This document shows positions 43,310 to 52,375 of a stretch of DNA of 64,000 bases, in pieces. The DNA is from Aliterella atlantica CENA595 (lineage in GTDB: Bacteria > Cyanobacteriota > Cyanobacteriia > Cyanobacteriales > Chroococcidiopsidaceae). The position numbers were made by a program, and so were the translations under genes. The stretch lies in NCBI RefSeq assembly GCF_000952155.1, contig NZ_JYON01000024.1, forward strand, positions 16,029 through 80,028, in the 5' to 3' direction. The notes beneath the pieces were generated by a model. It saw only the letters and a program-made list of their open reading frames with translations, had not been told where the DNA came from and ran no database searches. How positions within the stretch are numbered: position 1 is the stretch's first letter; each line of letters starts with the position of its first letter.

Positions 43310-44035
43310 ATGAGCCTATCTACAGATTCACCCAGTCAAACAGCCAACTTCGACTTAGAAGCATTAAACCAGAAATACGACACCGCCCACCCCAGAGATA
43401 TTCTTGCCTGGTGCGTAGAAAACATCCCCACCGGACTTGTGCAAACTAGCGCCTTCAACGTTGATGATATAGTCATCACCGACATTTTGTACCGAGAACT
43501 CAAGCATCCAGTGCCAGTAATGTTCCTCGACACATTGCACCACTTCCCCCAAACATTAGAATTGGTGGGCAAACTCAAAGAACAATATAATTTAGACCTA
43601 AAAATTTACAAAACCCCAGATATAGACACCCGCGAAGCCTTCACCGCCAAACACGGAGAAGCACTATGGGATAAAGACATCAGTCAATTCCACCAAATTA
43701 CCAAAATCGAGCCATTACAAAGGGGACTTGCCGAACTAAATGCGATCGCTTGGCTCACAGGTCGTCGCCGCGATCAAGCTAATACCCGCCAATACATGAA
43801 CATCTTTGAACTAGACGGCAAACAGCGCCTCAAAGTTAACCCAATCGCCAGTTGGACGCGCAAAGAAACTTGGGCATACGTAGCCGAACACAAAGTCATT
43901 TACAACCCCCTACACGACCAAGGCTATCCCAGCATCGGCGACGAACCAATCACCACCCCAGTAGCAGAAGGCGAAGACGAAAGAGCCGGACGCTGGCGGG
44001 GAACAGGCAAAACCGAATGCGGCATCCACATTTAA
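43310..44035 (+). CDS. cysH: phosphoadenylyl-sulfate reductase
   Basis: A 241-residue enzyme reducing PAPS to sulfite with thioredoxin in assimilatory sulfate reduction. The catalytic Cys is in the C-terminal GTGKTECGIHI. The substrate site includes FNVDDIVITDIL and TGRRRDQANTRQ. The paired Cys motifs that bind the iron-sulfur cluster in APS reductases are absent, so PAPS is the expected substrate. It starts at ATG 43310. It is not near other cys genes in this window. The stop codon is directly followed by heptamer repeats. Confidence 0.94.
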   Translation: MSLSTDSPSQTANFDLEALNQKYDTAHPRDILAWCVENIPTGLVQTSAFNVDDIVITDILYRELKHPVPVMFLDTLHHFPQTLELVGKLKEQYNLDLKIYKTPDIDTREAFTAKHGEALWDKDISQFHQITKIEPLQRGLAELNAIAWLTGRRRDQANTRQYMNIFELDGKQRLKVNPIASWTRKETWAYVAEHKVIYNPLHDQGYPSIGDEPITTPVAEGEDERAGRWRGTGKTECGIHI

Positions 44036-44067
44036 CAGTGACCAGTGACCAGTGACCAGTGACCAGT
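44036..44067. repeat. ACCAGTG heptamer array after cysH
   Basis: Four tandem AGTGACC-type heptamers begin at the base after the cysH stop. They are reverse complements of the array near 19,707-19,739. Confidence 0.9.
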
Positions 44068-44222
44068 TATGAGTTTTATGCTTGTACTCCTTCCCCCCAC
44101 CGAGAGTGCGGTAAGGGTTTGCTAGCGGGTAATAGTCCCCCACTAAACGCCTGGTCACTAATTACTGTTTAACTCCTCCCTGCACCTCCCCTGCTCTTTG
44201 CACCCCCTGCGGTTCGTTAAAA

Positions 44223-45509
44223 ATGCTAAAACTCCTCCACCTATCCGACATCCACATGGGCAGCGGCTTTTCTCACGGCAAGCTCAACCCCGAAACAGGC
44301 TTGAACACGCGCCTAGAGGACTTCGTTAACACACTATCCAAATGTATCGATAGAGCATTAGCAGAGCCAGTAGACTTAGTATTATTTGGCGGCGATGCCT
44401 TTCCCGATGCCACGCCGCCGCCCTACATTCAGGAAAAATTTGCCAGTCAATTTCGCCGCCTAGTAGACGCGCAAATACCCACAGTATTGCTAGTAGGCAA
44501 CCACGATCAACACTCCCAAGGACAAGGAGGGGCAAGTTTATGTATCTACCGTACCTTGGGAGTACCAGGATTTATTGTCGGCGATCGCCTCACTACCCAC
44601 CACATTCAAACCCGTAACGGTCCTATCCAAGTCATTACCATCCCTTGGCTCACCCGTTCTACCTTACTTGCCCGCCCCGAAACCGAAGGCTTATCGCTAG
44701 CAGAAGTTAACGAAATATTAATCGAACGCCTCCGCACAGCCCTAGAAGGAGAAATTCGCCGCCTAGACCCGAAAATCCCCACAGTGCTGCTCGGTCACTT
44801 AATGATCGACAACGCCAACTTAGGCGCAGAACGCTTGCTAGCAGTCGGTAAAGGCTTCACCATGCCGTTATCATTACTTACCCGTCCTTGCTTTGACTAC
44901 GTAGCATTAGGACACGTCCACCGCCACCAAAACCTCAACAAATCCAACGACCCACCAGTAATTTACCCTGGCAGCATCGAAAGAGTTGATTTTGGCGAAG
45001 AAAAAGAAGAAAAAGGCTACGTCAAAATCGACCTCCAAAGAGGTAAAGCCGACTGGGAATTTTGCCCCTTGCCAGCTAGGGTATTTCGGACGATCAAACT
45101 AGATGTCAGCGAAGCCAACGACCCGCAAGAAAAACTAATCAAAGCGATCGCCAAACATGATATAGCAGAAGCAGTAGTTAGACTAATCTATCAACTGCGC
45201 TCCGAACAAATAGACCAAATAGATAGCGCCGCCCTGCACCGCGCCTTAAGTCAAGCTCACAGCTACACAATTCAGCCAGAATTACTTAGCCAACTAGCAA
45301 GACCCCGCCTACCCGAACTAGGTGCAAGCAGCGCCACAGACCCAATGGAAGCCTTAACAACTTACCTCAACAATCGCCCAGACTTGCAAGACATATCCGC
45401 TCCCATGCTAGAAGCCGCCCAAAGATTGCTATCAGCAGACACCGAGCAAGACTGGCTTGAAGTAGCAACTAAGACAGATAGCTCCCAAGGTCAACTACGC
45501 TTACTATAG
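44223..45509 (+). CDS. sbcD: SbcD/Mre11-like DNA exonuclease
   Basis: A 428-residue metallophosphoesterase. The metal motifs are in order: LSDIHMGSG, LFGGDAFPDA, LVGNHDQHSQ, LLGHLMIDN, and ALGHVHRHQ. A C-terminal domain of ~120 residues follows, as in SbcD. With SbcC it processes DNA hairpins and protein-blocked ends; sbcC is not in this window. It starts at ATG 44223. Inverted-repeat-rich surroundings make such an activity relevant, but that is only context. Confidence 0.9.
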   Translation: MLKLLHLSDIHMGSGFSHGKLNPETGLNTRLEDFVNTLSKCIDRALAEPVDLVLFGGDAFPDATPPPYIQEKFASQFRRLVDAQIPTVLLVGNHDQHSQGQGGASLCIYRTLGVPGFIVGDRLTTHHIQTRNGPIQVITIPWLTRSTLLARPETEGLSLAEVNEILIERLRTALEGEIRRLDPKIPTVLLGHLMIDNANLGAERLLAVGKGFTMPLSLLTRPCFDYVALGHVHRHQNLNKSNDPPVIYPGSIERVDFGEEKEEKGYVKIDLQRGKADWEFCPLPARVFRTIKLDVSEANDPQEKLIKAIAKHDIAEAVVRLIYQLRSEQIDQIDSAALHRALSQAHSYTIQPELLSQLARPRLPELGASSATDPMEALTTYLNNRPDLQDISAPMLEAAQRLLSADTEQDWLEVATKTDSSQGQLRLL

Positions 45510-45589
45510 CCTTACACGCATTTTTTTATTCCTCCATGATTGAAATCAGGGGCTTGCAACCTAAATGAATTAACTATTAATCTTGTTCA

Positions 45590-45623
45590 TAATTACGAAT
45601 TACGAATTACGAATTACGAATTA
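45590..45623. repeat. AATTACG heptamer array upstream of tpiA
   Basis: About four AATTACG units. Their translation in one frame ([11 protein letters not shown]) artificially extends the tpiA reading frame upstream; the real start is 45714. Confidence 0.88.
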
Positions 45624-45713
45624 TTTAGTCGCTGGTCACTGTTTAAAATCGTCCCCATAAGCCTTAGACTGGATCGTACATTTGCTATTGTCTCTTATAC
45701 GATCGAGTCGCCT

Positions 45714-46439
45714 GTGCGGAAAATTGTTATTGCCGGAAATTGGAAAATGTTTAAAACTCAGGCAGAATCCCTGGAGTTTTTACAAGGATTTATGCCTAGT
45801 TTGGAGCAAACCCCAGAGGATAGGGATATAGTTCTGTGCGTTCCCTTTACTGACCTCAACCTGCTATCGAAAAATTTACACGGTAGCCGCATTCAGCTAG
45901 GCGCTCAAAACGTTCACTGGGAAGATAGCGGCGCTTATACAGGTGAAATTGCTGGCGCTATGCTCGTAGAAATTGGCATTCGCTATGTAATTGTTGGTCA
46001 CAGCGAACGGCGACAGTATTTTGGCGAAACAGATGAAACTGTAAATAAACGCCTATTAGCTGCCCAACAGCACAATCTTACGCCAATTCTCTGCGTCGGC
46101 GAAACAAAACAACAAAGAGATGCAGGTGAAACAGAAGCTTTGATTGCCAGTCAAATATCACAAGCTTTAGTAAATGTAGACCAACATAATTTAGTAATTG
46201 CTTACGAACCAATCTGGGCAATTGGTACGGGAGATACTTGCGAAGCTAAAGAGGCAAACCGAGTTATTGGTTTAATTCGCTCCCAGTTAACTAATCCTGA
46301 CGTACCGATTCAATATGGCGGTTCGGTGAAGCCGAACAATATTGATGAAATTATGGCTCAAGCGGAAATAGATGGCGCTTTAGTTGGGGGTGCAAGCCTA
46401 GAACCCAACGACTTTGCGCGGATTGTCAACTATAAATAA
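45714..46439 (+). CDS. tpiA: triosephosphate isomerase
   Basis: A 241-residue TIM-barrel enzyme interconverting DHAP and glyceraldehyde-3-phosphate. GTG 45714 gives the normal start [14 protein letters not shown], with substrate Asn and Lys. The catalytic His is in [14 protein letters not shown], the Glu in [13 protein letters not shown], and the phosphate loop is YGGSVKPNN. The longer frame to 45540 contains heptamer-repeat translation and is rejected. It is followed by folP 60 bases on. Confidence 0.96.
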   Translation: MRKIVIAGNWKMFKTQAESLEFLQGFMPSLEQTPEDRDIVLCVPFTDLNLLSKNLHGSRIQLGAQNVHWEDSGAYTGEIAGAMLVEIGIRYVIVGHSERRQYFGETDETVNKRLLAAQQHNLTPILCVGETKQQRDAGETEALIASQISQALVNVDQHNLVIAYEPIWAIGTGDTCEAKEANRVIGLIRSQLTNPDVPIQYGGSVKPNNIDEIMAQAEIDGALVGGASLEPNDFARIVNYK

Positions 46440-46499
46440 CATAACTTGCGATCGCCCAATCTAAAAAAGCGATCGCTTATCCCAATTAATTGCCATATA

Positions 46500-47345
46500 A
46501 TGTCACCAGTTTGGACAATTAAAGAACGCTCTTTTAACTGGGGATCTCGTACCTATTTGATGGGCGTGCTAAATGTCACGCCTGATAGTTTTAGCGATGG
46601 GGGTGAATTTAATACTCCAGGGACAGCGTTAGCACAAGCACAGCAGCTTGTTAGCGCTGGGGCTGACATCATTGATATCGGCGGACAATCGACGCGTCCA
46701 GGAGCGGTGCAAATCTCTCAAACAGAAGAACTCGATCGCATCCTTTCAGTTTTAGAATTATTGCGATCGCATATTGCAGTGCCAATTTCTGTTGATACCA
46801 CACGCGCCGCAGTAGCTAAAGCCGCAATTTCTGCTGGAGCAGATATAGTTAATGATATCTCTGGCGGTACTTTTGACGCTGCCATGCTCCCAACTGTAGC
46901 CGAAGTTAACGTGCCAATTGTGCTGATGCATACGCGCGGTACGCCGCAAACGATGCAACAAATGACCGACTATCAAAATTTGTTATTAGAAATATCCGAG
47001 TTTTTGGATAATCAAATTAAGCAAGCGATCGCCTGTGGCATTAGTAAAGACAAAATTATCATCGATCCTGGCATTGGTTTTGCCAAGAATTACGCCCAAA
47101 ACTTAGAAATTCTGCGTAATATCTCCACTTTTAGCCCTCTAAATTGCCCGATCTTAGTCGGAGCATCGCGCAAAAGCTTTATCGGGCGCATCCTCAATCA
47201 ACCAGATCCCAAAGCGCGAGTTTGGGGAACAGCAGCAGCGTGTACGAGTGCGATCGCTGCTGGTGCTGATATATTAAGGGTGCATGACGTAAAAGAAATG
47301 CACGATGTCTGCCGTGTTGCTGATGCTATATTTAGAGTTCCCTAA
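46500..47345 (+). CDS. folP: dihydropteroate synthase
   Basis: A 281-residue TIM-barrel enzyme joining p-aminobenzoate and 6-hydroxymethyl-dihydropterin pyrophosphate. The signatures are [33 protein letters not shown], and [16 protein letters not shown] 46500 is chosen ([14 protein letters not shown]); the frame extends 18 codons upstream without a good ribosome-binding site. Its end overlaps the convergent rpiA end by 14 bases. Confidence 0.96.
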   Translation: MSPVWTIKERSFNWGSRTYLMGVLNVTPDSFSDGGEFNTPGTALAQAQQLVSAGADIIDIGGQSTRPGAVQISQTEELDRILSVLELLRSHIAVPISVDTTRAAVAKAAISAGADIVNDISGGTFDAAMLPTVAEVNVPIVLMHTRGTPQTMQQMTDYQNLLLEISEFLDNQIKQAIACGISKDKIIIDPGIGFAKNYAQNLEILRNISTFSPLNCPILVGASRKSFIGRILNQPDPKARVWGTAAACTSAIAAGADILRVHDVKEMHDVCRVADAIFRVP

Positions 47346-48057
47346 CGCTGGGTTGACCATCTTTGACTTCGCCGATCAATACTAAATCGGTAACGCCGAC
47401 AAAGATGCCATTTTCTAGCACTCCAGGAATATTGTTCAATGTCTTTTCTAAATTTGCTGGATCGTCAATCGCATCAAATCTAACATCAATTACCATATTG
47501 CCTTGATCGGTAATTACTGGACCTGCTTTTTTGACTCCCATTCGCAATTCTGGCTTACCGCCTAGTTTTTTAATTGCTTGCATGACTGGAGAAATCGCCA
47601 TTGGGATAACTTCTACAGGTACGGGAAAGCTAGAACCCAAACGATCTACTATTTTGGAACTATCGACAACGACAATAAATTGCTCTGCTAGATAATCGAC
47701 AATTTTCTCGCGAGTATGCGCTGCGCCGCCACCTTTGATTAAATTTTTCTGAGGATCGACTTCATCAGCGCCATCGATAGCAATATCAATACGATCTACA
47801 GCATCTAAAGTAGTTAAAGGAATACCGTACTGCTTGGCTAGCACTTCAGCTTGAAATGATGTGGGAATACCAACAATATTTTGCAAATCGCCAGATTTTA
47901 AGCGATCACCAAGATACTCAATTGTATATGCTGTTGTCGAACCTGTCCCCAATCCTACAATAGAGTTAGATTGTACGCGCAGGGCGGCAGCTTTACCGAC
48001 TTGCTGTTTCATTAATTTAACTGGATCTTCTGCTACCGTCATACTCAATACACTCAT
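47332..48057 (-). CDS. rpiA: ribose-5-phosphate isomerase A
   Basis: A 241-residue enzyme interconverting ribose-5-P and ribulose-5-P in the Calvin and pentose-phosphate cycles. The active-site motifs are [36 protein letters not shown], and [15 protein letters not shown]. It starts at ATG 48057 ([13 protein letters not shown]); ATG 48042 is possible. It converges with folP. Confidence 0.97.
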   Translation of the reverse strand: MSVLSMTVAEDPVKLMKQQVGKAAALRVQSNSIVGLGTGSTTAYTIEYLGDRLKSGDLQNIVGIPTSFQAEVLAKQYGIPLTTLDAVDRIDIAIDGADEVDPQKNLIKGGGAAHTREKIVDYLAEQFIVVVDSSKIVDRLGSSFPVPVEVIPMAISPVMQAIKKLGGKPELRMGVKKAGPVITDQGNMVIDVRFDAIDDPANLEKTLNNIPGVLENGIFVGVTDLVLIGEVKDGQPSVREL

Positions 48058-48150
48058 TCAATGCCGTGTCTAGTATATAGTCGTCAGGCGCTTTGGAGGA
48101 TAACGTTAGCCTGAATTTGTCCCTCGCTCCCCACCCTAGATAAATTATCT

Positions 48151-48441
48151 ATGTCGTCAGAAAAAGACCAACAGCATCCTTTGTATAAAAGCGATCGCAA
48201 TATTTTAAATAACTTATTAGTATCCGAACCTACGGACTATAACCTAGCGGAATTAGCTAGACTGAAGATTCGCTATCACGGATTTCCTGGCGCTAGAGAT
48301 ATCCAAGCCGATCTAGATAAAGTTTTGCAAACTTGGGGTTTAAACGAAACATCCTTATTTGCTAGAACTCGCCAGATTCATGCTGGTACGCCAATTTATC
48401 GGGGTAGAGCTAATCGAGGCGAAACAGAAGATTGGAGCTAA
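48151..48441 (+). CDS. DUF3288-family protein
   Basis: A 96-residue protein matching the cyanobacterial DUF3288 family: KDQQHPLYKSDRNILNNLL near the start and ARLKIRYHGFPGARDIQADL in the middle. There is no signal peptide or membrane helix, so it is cytoplasmic. The function is not established. It is divergent from rpiA. ATG 48151 is the family's normal start. Confidence 0.85.
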   Translation: MSSEKDQQHPLYKSDRNILNNLLVSEPTDYNLAELARLKIRYHGFPGARDIQADLDKVLQTWGLNETSLFARTRQIHAGTPIYRGRANRGETEDWS

Positions 48442-48699
48442 CAGGCAAGTAGTAGTTCGCTACACCTGGGAAGAAAAAAATATAGTATGTATAAGAGAGG
48501 CTTGTATTATTGCTGACTAATGAGAGGTTGCTGATATCTGCTTCTAGTTACTGCCCAAAAATGTATAAAAAAGTTTGGTTTTTTGTATCATGCAATACAC
48601 TTTTTTATTTATTGGTATGTTTATAATGCCAATACAACTATAAAGCTAGTAGTTTCTCAGTAGATCCGCTTTAAGCTCAGAACAGTTACATAGAATAAA

Positions 48700-48980
48700 T
48701 TTGACCCTGCAACGCCATCCGCGTTGCGGGCAGATAAAAAAGACACCAAGAGTGCAATTTATCAGCCCTAGAAAATAGGAAAAGTGTGTCTTAGTCCAAA
48801 TTGAGATTGAATTAAATTAAATATTAAAAGTAGCTGAACCAGCGATACCTGCGCTGTAGGTCAATAAAAAAGACACCAAGAGTGAATTTTATTAGCCTTA
48901 GTCAACGGGATAGGTGTCTCTAAGTTAGGTTTAAGGGAAAAGGTAGATAGATTTTCAACAATCTATTTACCTTTTTCTAT
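48700..48980 (+). ncRNA. candidate non-coding RNA: two-unit structured repeat with terminator-like hairpin
   Basis: Two units share AAAAAAGACACCAAGAGTG (48736-48754 and 48866-48884). Each unit has (a) an upstream hairpin: GCAACGC/GCGTTGC with outer CCC/GGG at 48705-48730 in unit 1, and ACCAGCG/CGCT..GGT at 48838-48861 in unit 2; and (b) a longer closing stem: AAGACAC/GTGTCTT (48740-48792) and AGACACC/GGTGTCT (48871-48919). The upstream hairpins differ in sequence but both still pair, as expected of RNA under structural constraint. A 17-bp AT-rich hairpin (48937-48977) with T-rich 3' arm follows. There is no open reading frame. Strand is inferred from the T-rich arm. The family is unrecognised; NsiR1-like tandem sRNAs are the nearest concept. 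Confidence 0.5.
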
Positions 48981-49023
48981 TGATTTTGGTTAGCCGTAGA
49001 AATAGCGATCGCTCGATTATAAG

Positions 49024-49125
49024 TTTGACGCGCGGATTCTGGAGGACAGTCGCGCGTGCGGGTTCCCGCGCCAGAGCGACCTGTCCGGTGAGGTTTCCTC
49101 CAAAATTAGATAGCGCGTTGACAGG
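49024..49125. repeat. palindromic element, long intergenic copy
   Basis: The ends ACGCGC/GCGCGT are inverted, with inner GGAGGA/TCCTCC and a central GCGGG-TT-CCCGC hairpin. The minus strand is open for the whole length and begins VNALSNFGGNL and ends LQNPRVK, matching the peptides encoded by the short copies in omp85 and in the kinase at 38263. Confidence 0.75.
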
Positions 49126-49239
49126 CAATTAATTATTTAATAATGCTGTTGCTACGTTTTTGGATTAAACATTGCTTTGGCGGGAAAACAAACTACTTCC
49201 AAATCAAAAGCCGCTATAGAATAAGGAGTTTTAAAACTG

Positions 49240-49566
49240 ATGCATAGCGTAATTGTATTAGTAGAACCTGAAACTGGAGTATTGTGGGCAATCAAAGAAA
49301 ATTTAATGAGACAGTTTCAGCGTGAGTTCAAAATTTATAGCGCTGACTCCGATCCTGCAGCTTTAGAAAAGTTAAAACAGTTGCAGCAATGTAATGATTC
49401 TTTAGCTTTATTTGTAGTTAAACAACAGAATTCGCCAATTACAGGTGTAGAGTTTCTCCAATTGGTTATGGAGACATTTCCTACAGCCAAACGCTTATTG
49501 CTTAATCTCTACGATGATGACGATATTCCCGCGCGGATACCATTATTACAAACATTAGAAATCTAA
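49240..49566 (+). CDS. degenerate response-regulator receiver (pseudoreceiver)
   Basis: A 108-residue single-domain protein resembling the N-terminal receivers of cyanobacterial regulator fusions: VIVLVEPETGVLWAIKENLM, QREFKIYSADSDPAALEKL and GVEFLQLVMETFPTAKRLLL. The phospho-Asp position reads LFVVKQQNSP, with Lys replacing Asp, and the first acidic pocket is Glu-Pro-Glu. It should not be phosphorylated normally and may act by protein binding. AAGGAG lies 11 bases before ATG 49240. It stands alone after the RNA-like and palindromic elements. Confidence 0.75.
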   Translation: MHSVIVLVEPETGVLWAIKENLMRQFQREFKIYSADSDPAALEKLKQLQQCNDSLALFVVKQQNSPITGVEFLQLVMETFPTAKRLLLNLYDDDDIPARIPLLQTLEI

Positions 49567-49967
49567 ATAAATCCTAAAGATTCGCTCGCGCATTATGTCG
49601 TTACAAATAGTAGCAATATAAACAATTAGTAAAGATTAATCATGTCAGTATTTTAGATATTGAAAGATAAGTCAAAAATTGGCATACTACTAAAAGTTTG
49701 TTGCTTCGAGCGTAAAAATTGCTGACTCATAAAATACATTAACAGCAACAAAATTGTCAAGGTAAAAAATAAAATCTTGACTGCACAATTAAATTGCTGA
49801 AAAACAAGAAAGGAAACAGCTTGTAGGCATTTTATATATTTGTGGTTTTTCAGATTGAAGCAAGTACCTAAACAACCAACTAATCTGCCCAGGAGAACTA
49901 ACATTACAAATTACTTAAGGCTAAGGCTAGATGCTTTAAATAGTGTGTTGTAAACAGGAGGTTTTTA
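49567..49967. other. AT-rich intergenic stretch, no supported gene
   Basis: The only sizeable frame here is an 83-codon minus-strand one at 49653-49904 with one hydrophobic segment, but it has no ribosome-binding site or family match. I do not call it. Confidence 0.4.
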
Positions 49968-50384
49968 ATGCCAGGAAAGCGTAGTAACCGTAAAGATATT
50001 AACCATTTTTGCTGTCCCTACTGCGATCGCCGTCTGTGGCGTTTGGGTAGCCCAAAGCATTTTGTATTTTATCTAGAGGCGCAAGAAATTCAAAAAAACG
50101 TCCATATACCGCGTAAAAATGCCAGCATATTAGCTAGTAAAGGTGCTTATGTCGATCTCAATTGTTGGATTGAAGACTTTTTTTGTGGCGAACACGGGAA
50201 ATTTTGGATGAAAGTCACTAGAGATAAGAGTGGTAAATTATTGGCAGCGATCGCATCAACTGATGATTGGCAACACTCTACCAAAACAATTAATCCAGAA
50301 ATACCTAATCCCTCAGTGAGCGAATTTAGTTATCGAATTAGTCGGCAAGCAGGGATTAAAGAAAAAACTTATTTGCCGCAGTGA
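49968..50384 (+). CDS. hypothetical protein with N-terminal zinc-ribbon Cys motif
   Basis: A 138-residue protein with an excellent ribosome-binding site (AGGAGG, six bases before ATG 49968). CCPYCDRRLW near residue 15, with later Cys in NCWIEDFFCGEHGKFW, suggests a four-Cys/His zinc ribbon. The rest is basic and soluble. Similar small proteins occur in cyanobacteria without assigned function. Neighbours give no clue. Confidence 0.7.
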   Translation: MPGKRSNRKDINHFCCPYCDRRLWRLGSPKHFVFYLEAQEIQKNVHIPRKNASILASKGAYVDLNCWIEDFFCGEHGKFWMKVTRDKSGKLLAAIASTDDWQHSTKTINPEIPNPSVSEFSYRISRQAGIKEKTYLPQ

Positions 50385-50451
50385 TTAATCAACATACCAA
50401 ATTCTGCGCCATTGTAGATTCTACTTGTAGAACTCTTTTGACTTTTGACTT

Positions 50452-51393
50452 TTAACCAGGGTGCTTCTGCTGCGTAATCTTTGAGTTAGATAGGCTTGAA
50501 CTATTTTGTTTTTGTCCAGTTTGACCAACTTGCATTTGATAGTAAATATGAGCGTTGTAGAACCATTCATACAGCGCATTGAGAGTCTGCTGCTCTTCTT
50601 CTAGATCGTTTATTTCAGTTTGGCAATCGCCAAAGACTTCTTCTAAAAAAGCTTGAGTTGCGTGCAAGCATAAATAAGCTGCATCGCGCAGAGCAGTAAA
50701 ATCGATTTGACTAGATTGTTCCTTAGAGTGCAAGTAGTTAAGTTGAATATCTAAGTAGCTAGCAGGGATAACATTGGTAGCTATTTGCCTTGCAGGATTG
50801 CTTAAAAAATTCAAGCCAACAACTGCTCCGCGTTTAGCTGTATTATCTGTCTTGCTTCCCCATAAATAACTACCTAAATCTGGAAGTAGCTCAAAACTTT
50901 CTGATTGCTCTTGTTTGCTAATAAAATTTTCTAATTGATTTTGCAATTTGAGTAAATCTGGATGACTGGGAGCTTGTATGAGTTGCTCTTTTACTTGAAT
51001 TAGTAAGTAACCAGCTTGGTGAATAGAAGCTTGAATGTACTTGGCAAAAATAGATTTATCTACTTCTTCGAGTAAATATGTCAGTGTCAGTGTTGTCTCG
51101 CATAAATGTTCGATAAAAATTTGACTTCCCGATCGATCTTTATGTACTTCCAGCAATATATATGAGTAATAGCTGCGACACATTTTAGCAAATAGCCCCA
51201 ATACAGCTAAGTTGAATGGTTCGCCAGAAAATTCTTGAGTAATTTCACAGTTTGACTTAATTTTAAGCAAGTATTTATATAAAATCTGCCCAGCGCTGAG
51301 AAATGCATCCCCAAAAGCTTGTTCGGTATTGTCAATCGAATCAATGCTTGGTAAGCCGAGTTGCCATTGCATAAAAGGCAGATTTTTGTTCAT
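50452..51393 (-). CDS. helical hypothetical protein, DUF5677-like
   Basis: A 313-residue protein of mostly alpha-helical character. The segments FNLAVLGLFAKMCRSYYSYI and EHLCETTLTLTYLLEEVDKS fit the DUF5677 pattern of helices that precede an E-x-x-x-x-x-x-Y-L motif, but my recognition is modest. A Gln/Ser-rich tail (TGQKQNSSSLSNSK) follows. There is no signal or membrane segment. It starts at ATG 51393. No functional clue. Confidence 0.65.
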   Translation of the reverse strand: MNKNLPFMQWQLGLPSIDSIDNTEQAFGDAFLSAGQILYKYLLKIKSNCEITQEFSGEPFNLAVLGLFAKMCRSYYSYILLEVHKDRSGSQIFIEHLCETTLTLTYLLEEVDKSIFAKYIQASIHQAGYLLIQVKEQLIQAPSHPDLLKLQNQLENFISKQEQSESFELLPDLGSYLWGSKTDNTAKRGAVVGLNFLSNPARQIATNVIPASYLDIQLNYLHSKEQSSQIDFTALRDAAYLCLHATQAFLEEVFGDCQTEINDLEEEQQTLNALYEWFYNAHIYYQMQVGQTGQKQNSSSLSNSKITQQKHPG

Positions 51394-51909
51394 TAGTTTG
51401 CGCTCGTTGAAAGCTTAAGAGGTTGATGCTACGTCTACATAGAATAGATGATTAGGATCGCTTAATTGGAGAAAAAAGACAAAACTCTCGCACTTAGCGA
51501 AGTTAAAGTCAAAATATTTACTCGTATTCTAAGTAAATATGCTTAAAAAAGGCGGCATTACCCTGCCTAGCTAGTCCTACTCCCAGAAAACTAAAAAATA
51601 AGCTTAAAGCTGCCTTTGACATTTATCAACGGTAATTTTACTGAGATATGTTCTCTATATTTAACAAGGCAGTTATATATGTTTGCATCAATTCACCTGG
51701 AGATATACCAAAACACAGTGCTTAACTTTTGCTAGTTCTCAACAACCATTAGAGTTTAGGAGTCAAAGTCTATGTTTGTAGCTCGTTTGCGACAAATTTT
51801 TAGCGATCGCATTACGTCTAAAAACTTATACATTTGCATAAGCAGTTTATTCTACGACAGGTGAATTGCTTCCAGAATAAGTCCAATACATTCTTAATAA
51901 ATCTTCCAA
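51394..51909. other. intergenic region with a long-range inverted repeat
   Basis: This 516-base spacer holds AAAGGCGGC (51548-51556), which pairs with GCTGCCTTT (51609-51617, one G-U). It also holds a 30-codon frame at 51772-51864 that I do not call. The spacer is otherwise AT-rich without repeats. Confidence 0.4.
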
Positions 51910-52125
51910 ATGGCACAATTAACTTCTAATTTTTTCCTCCGTGTAGATGTGTCCAAAAAACAAAAACAGTGGATTACTGTAAAAGTTTCGGATTTAGAAA
52001 TGACAGCCCTCGAAGCCTATTGTCAGCAAACGGAAAGAACAAAAACAGATGTAATTAGAGAACTGCTACGTAAGATCCCCACTTATACCAACATAGGTAC
52101 TTCTAACAATTCTCTAACTGAGTAA
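51910..52125 (+). CDS. small ribbon-helix-helix DNA-binding protein
   Basis: A 71-residue protein. ITVKVSDLEMTALEAYCQQT followed by RTKTDVIRELLRKIPT is a ribbon-helix-helix: a strand, then two helices with the typical S/T-x-x-x-x-I-x-x-L-L. It probably binds DNA as a dimer. It stands ~250 bases upstream of the polysaccharide cluster on the same strand, so it could regulate it; that is inference from position only. ATG 51910 lacks a strong ribosome-binding site. Confidence 0.65.
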   Translation: MAQLTSNFFLRVDVSKKQKQWITVKVSDLEMTALEAYCQQTERTKTDVIRELLRKIPTYTNIGTSNNSLTE

Positions 52126-52375
52126 ATATGCTGGTAACAATAATTATGTAGCGATCGCTTTCGGCAATGTTGTTATTTTTTACCATGCCAATTATTGCCC
52201 AATTATTGCAGCACAAAAATTAATTGAACAGTTCAAAATTGGGCGATCGGTAAAACTCAATTCGCCGATAAGACTAAACTTAGTTAGTAAGTTATTTCGA
52301 GGTAGCTTGAGCAGGTAATTTTTGCTTTCTCGCATTAGTAAAAGTACGGTAGACCTCCAAATAGAGGTAAAAGAA

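Noticed and set aside
45540..45713. N-terminal extension of tpiA
   Set aside because: It is translated heptamer repeat; the family start [12 protein letters not shown] follows GTG 45714.
49653..49904. 83-codon minus-strand frame with one hydrophobic segment
   Set aside because: No ribosome-binding site and no family pattern; AT-rich region where chance frames are common.
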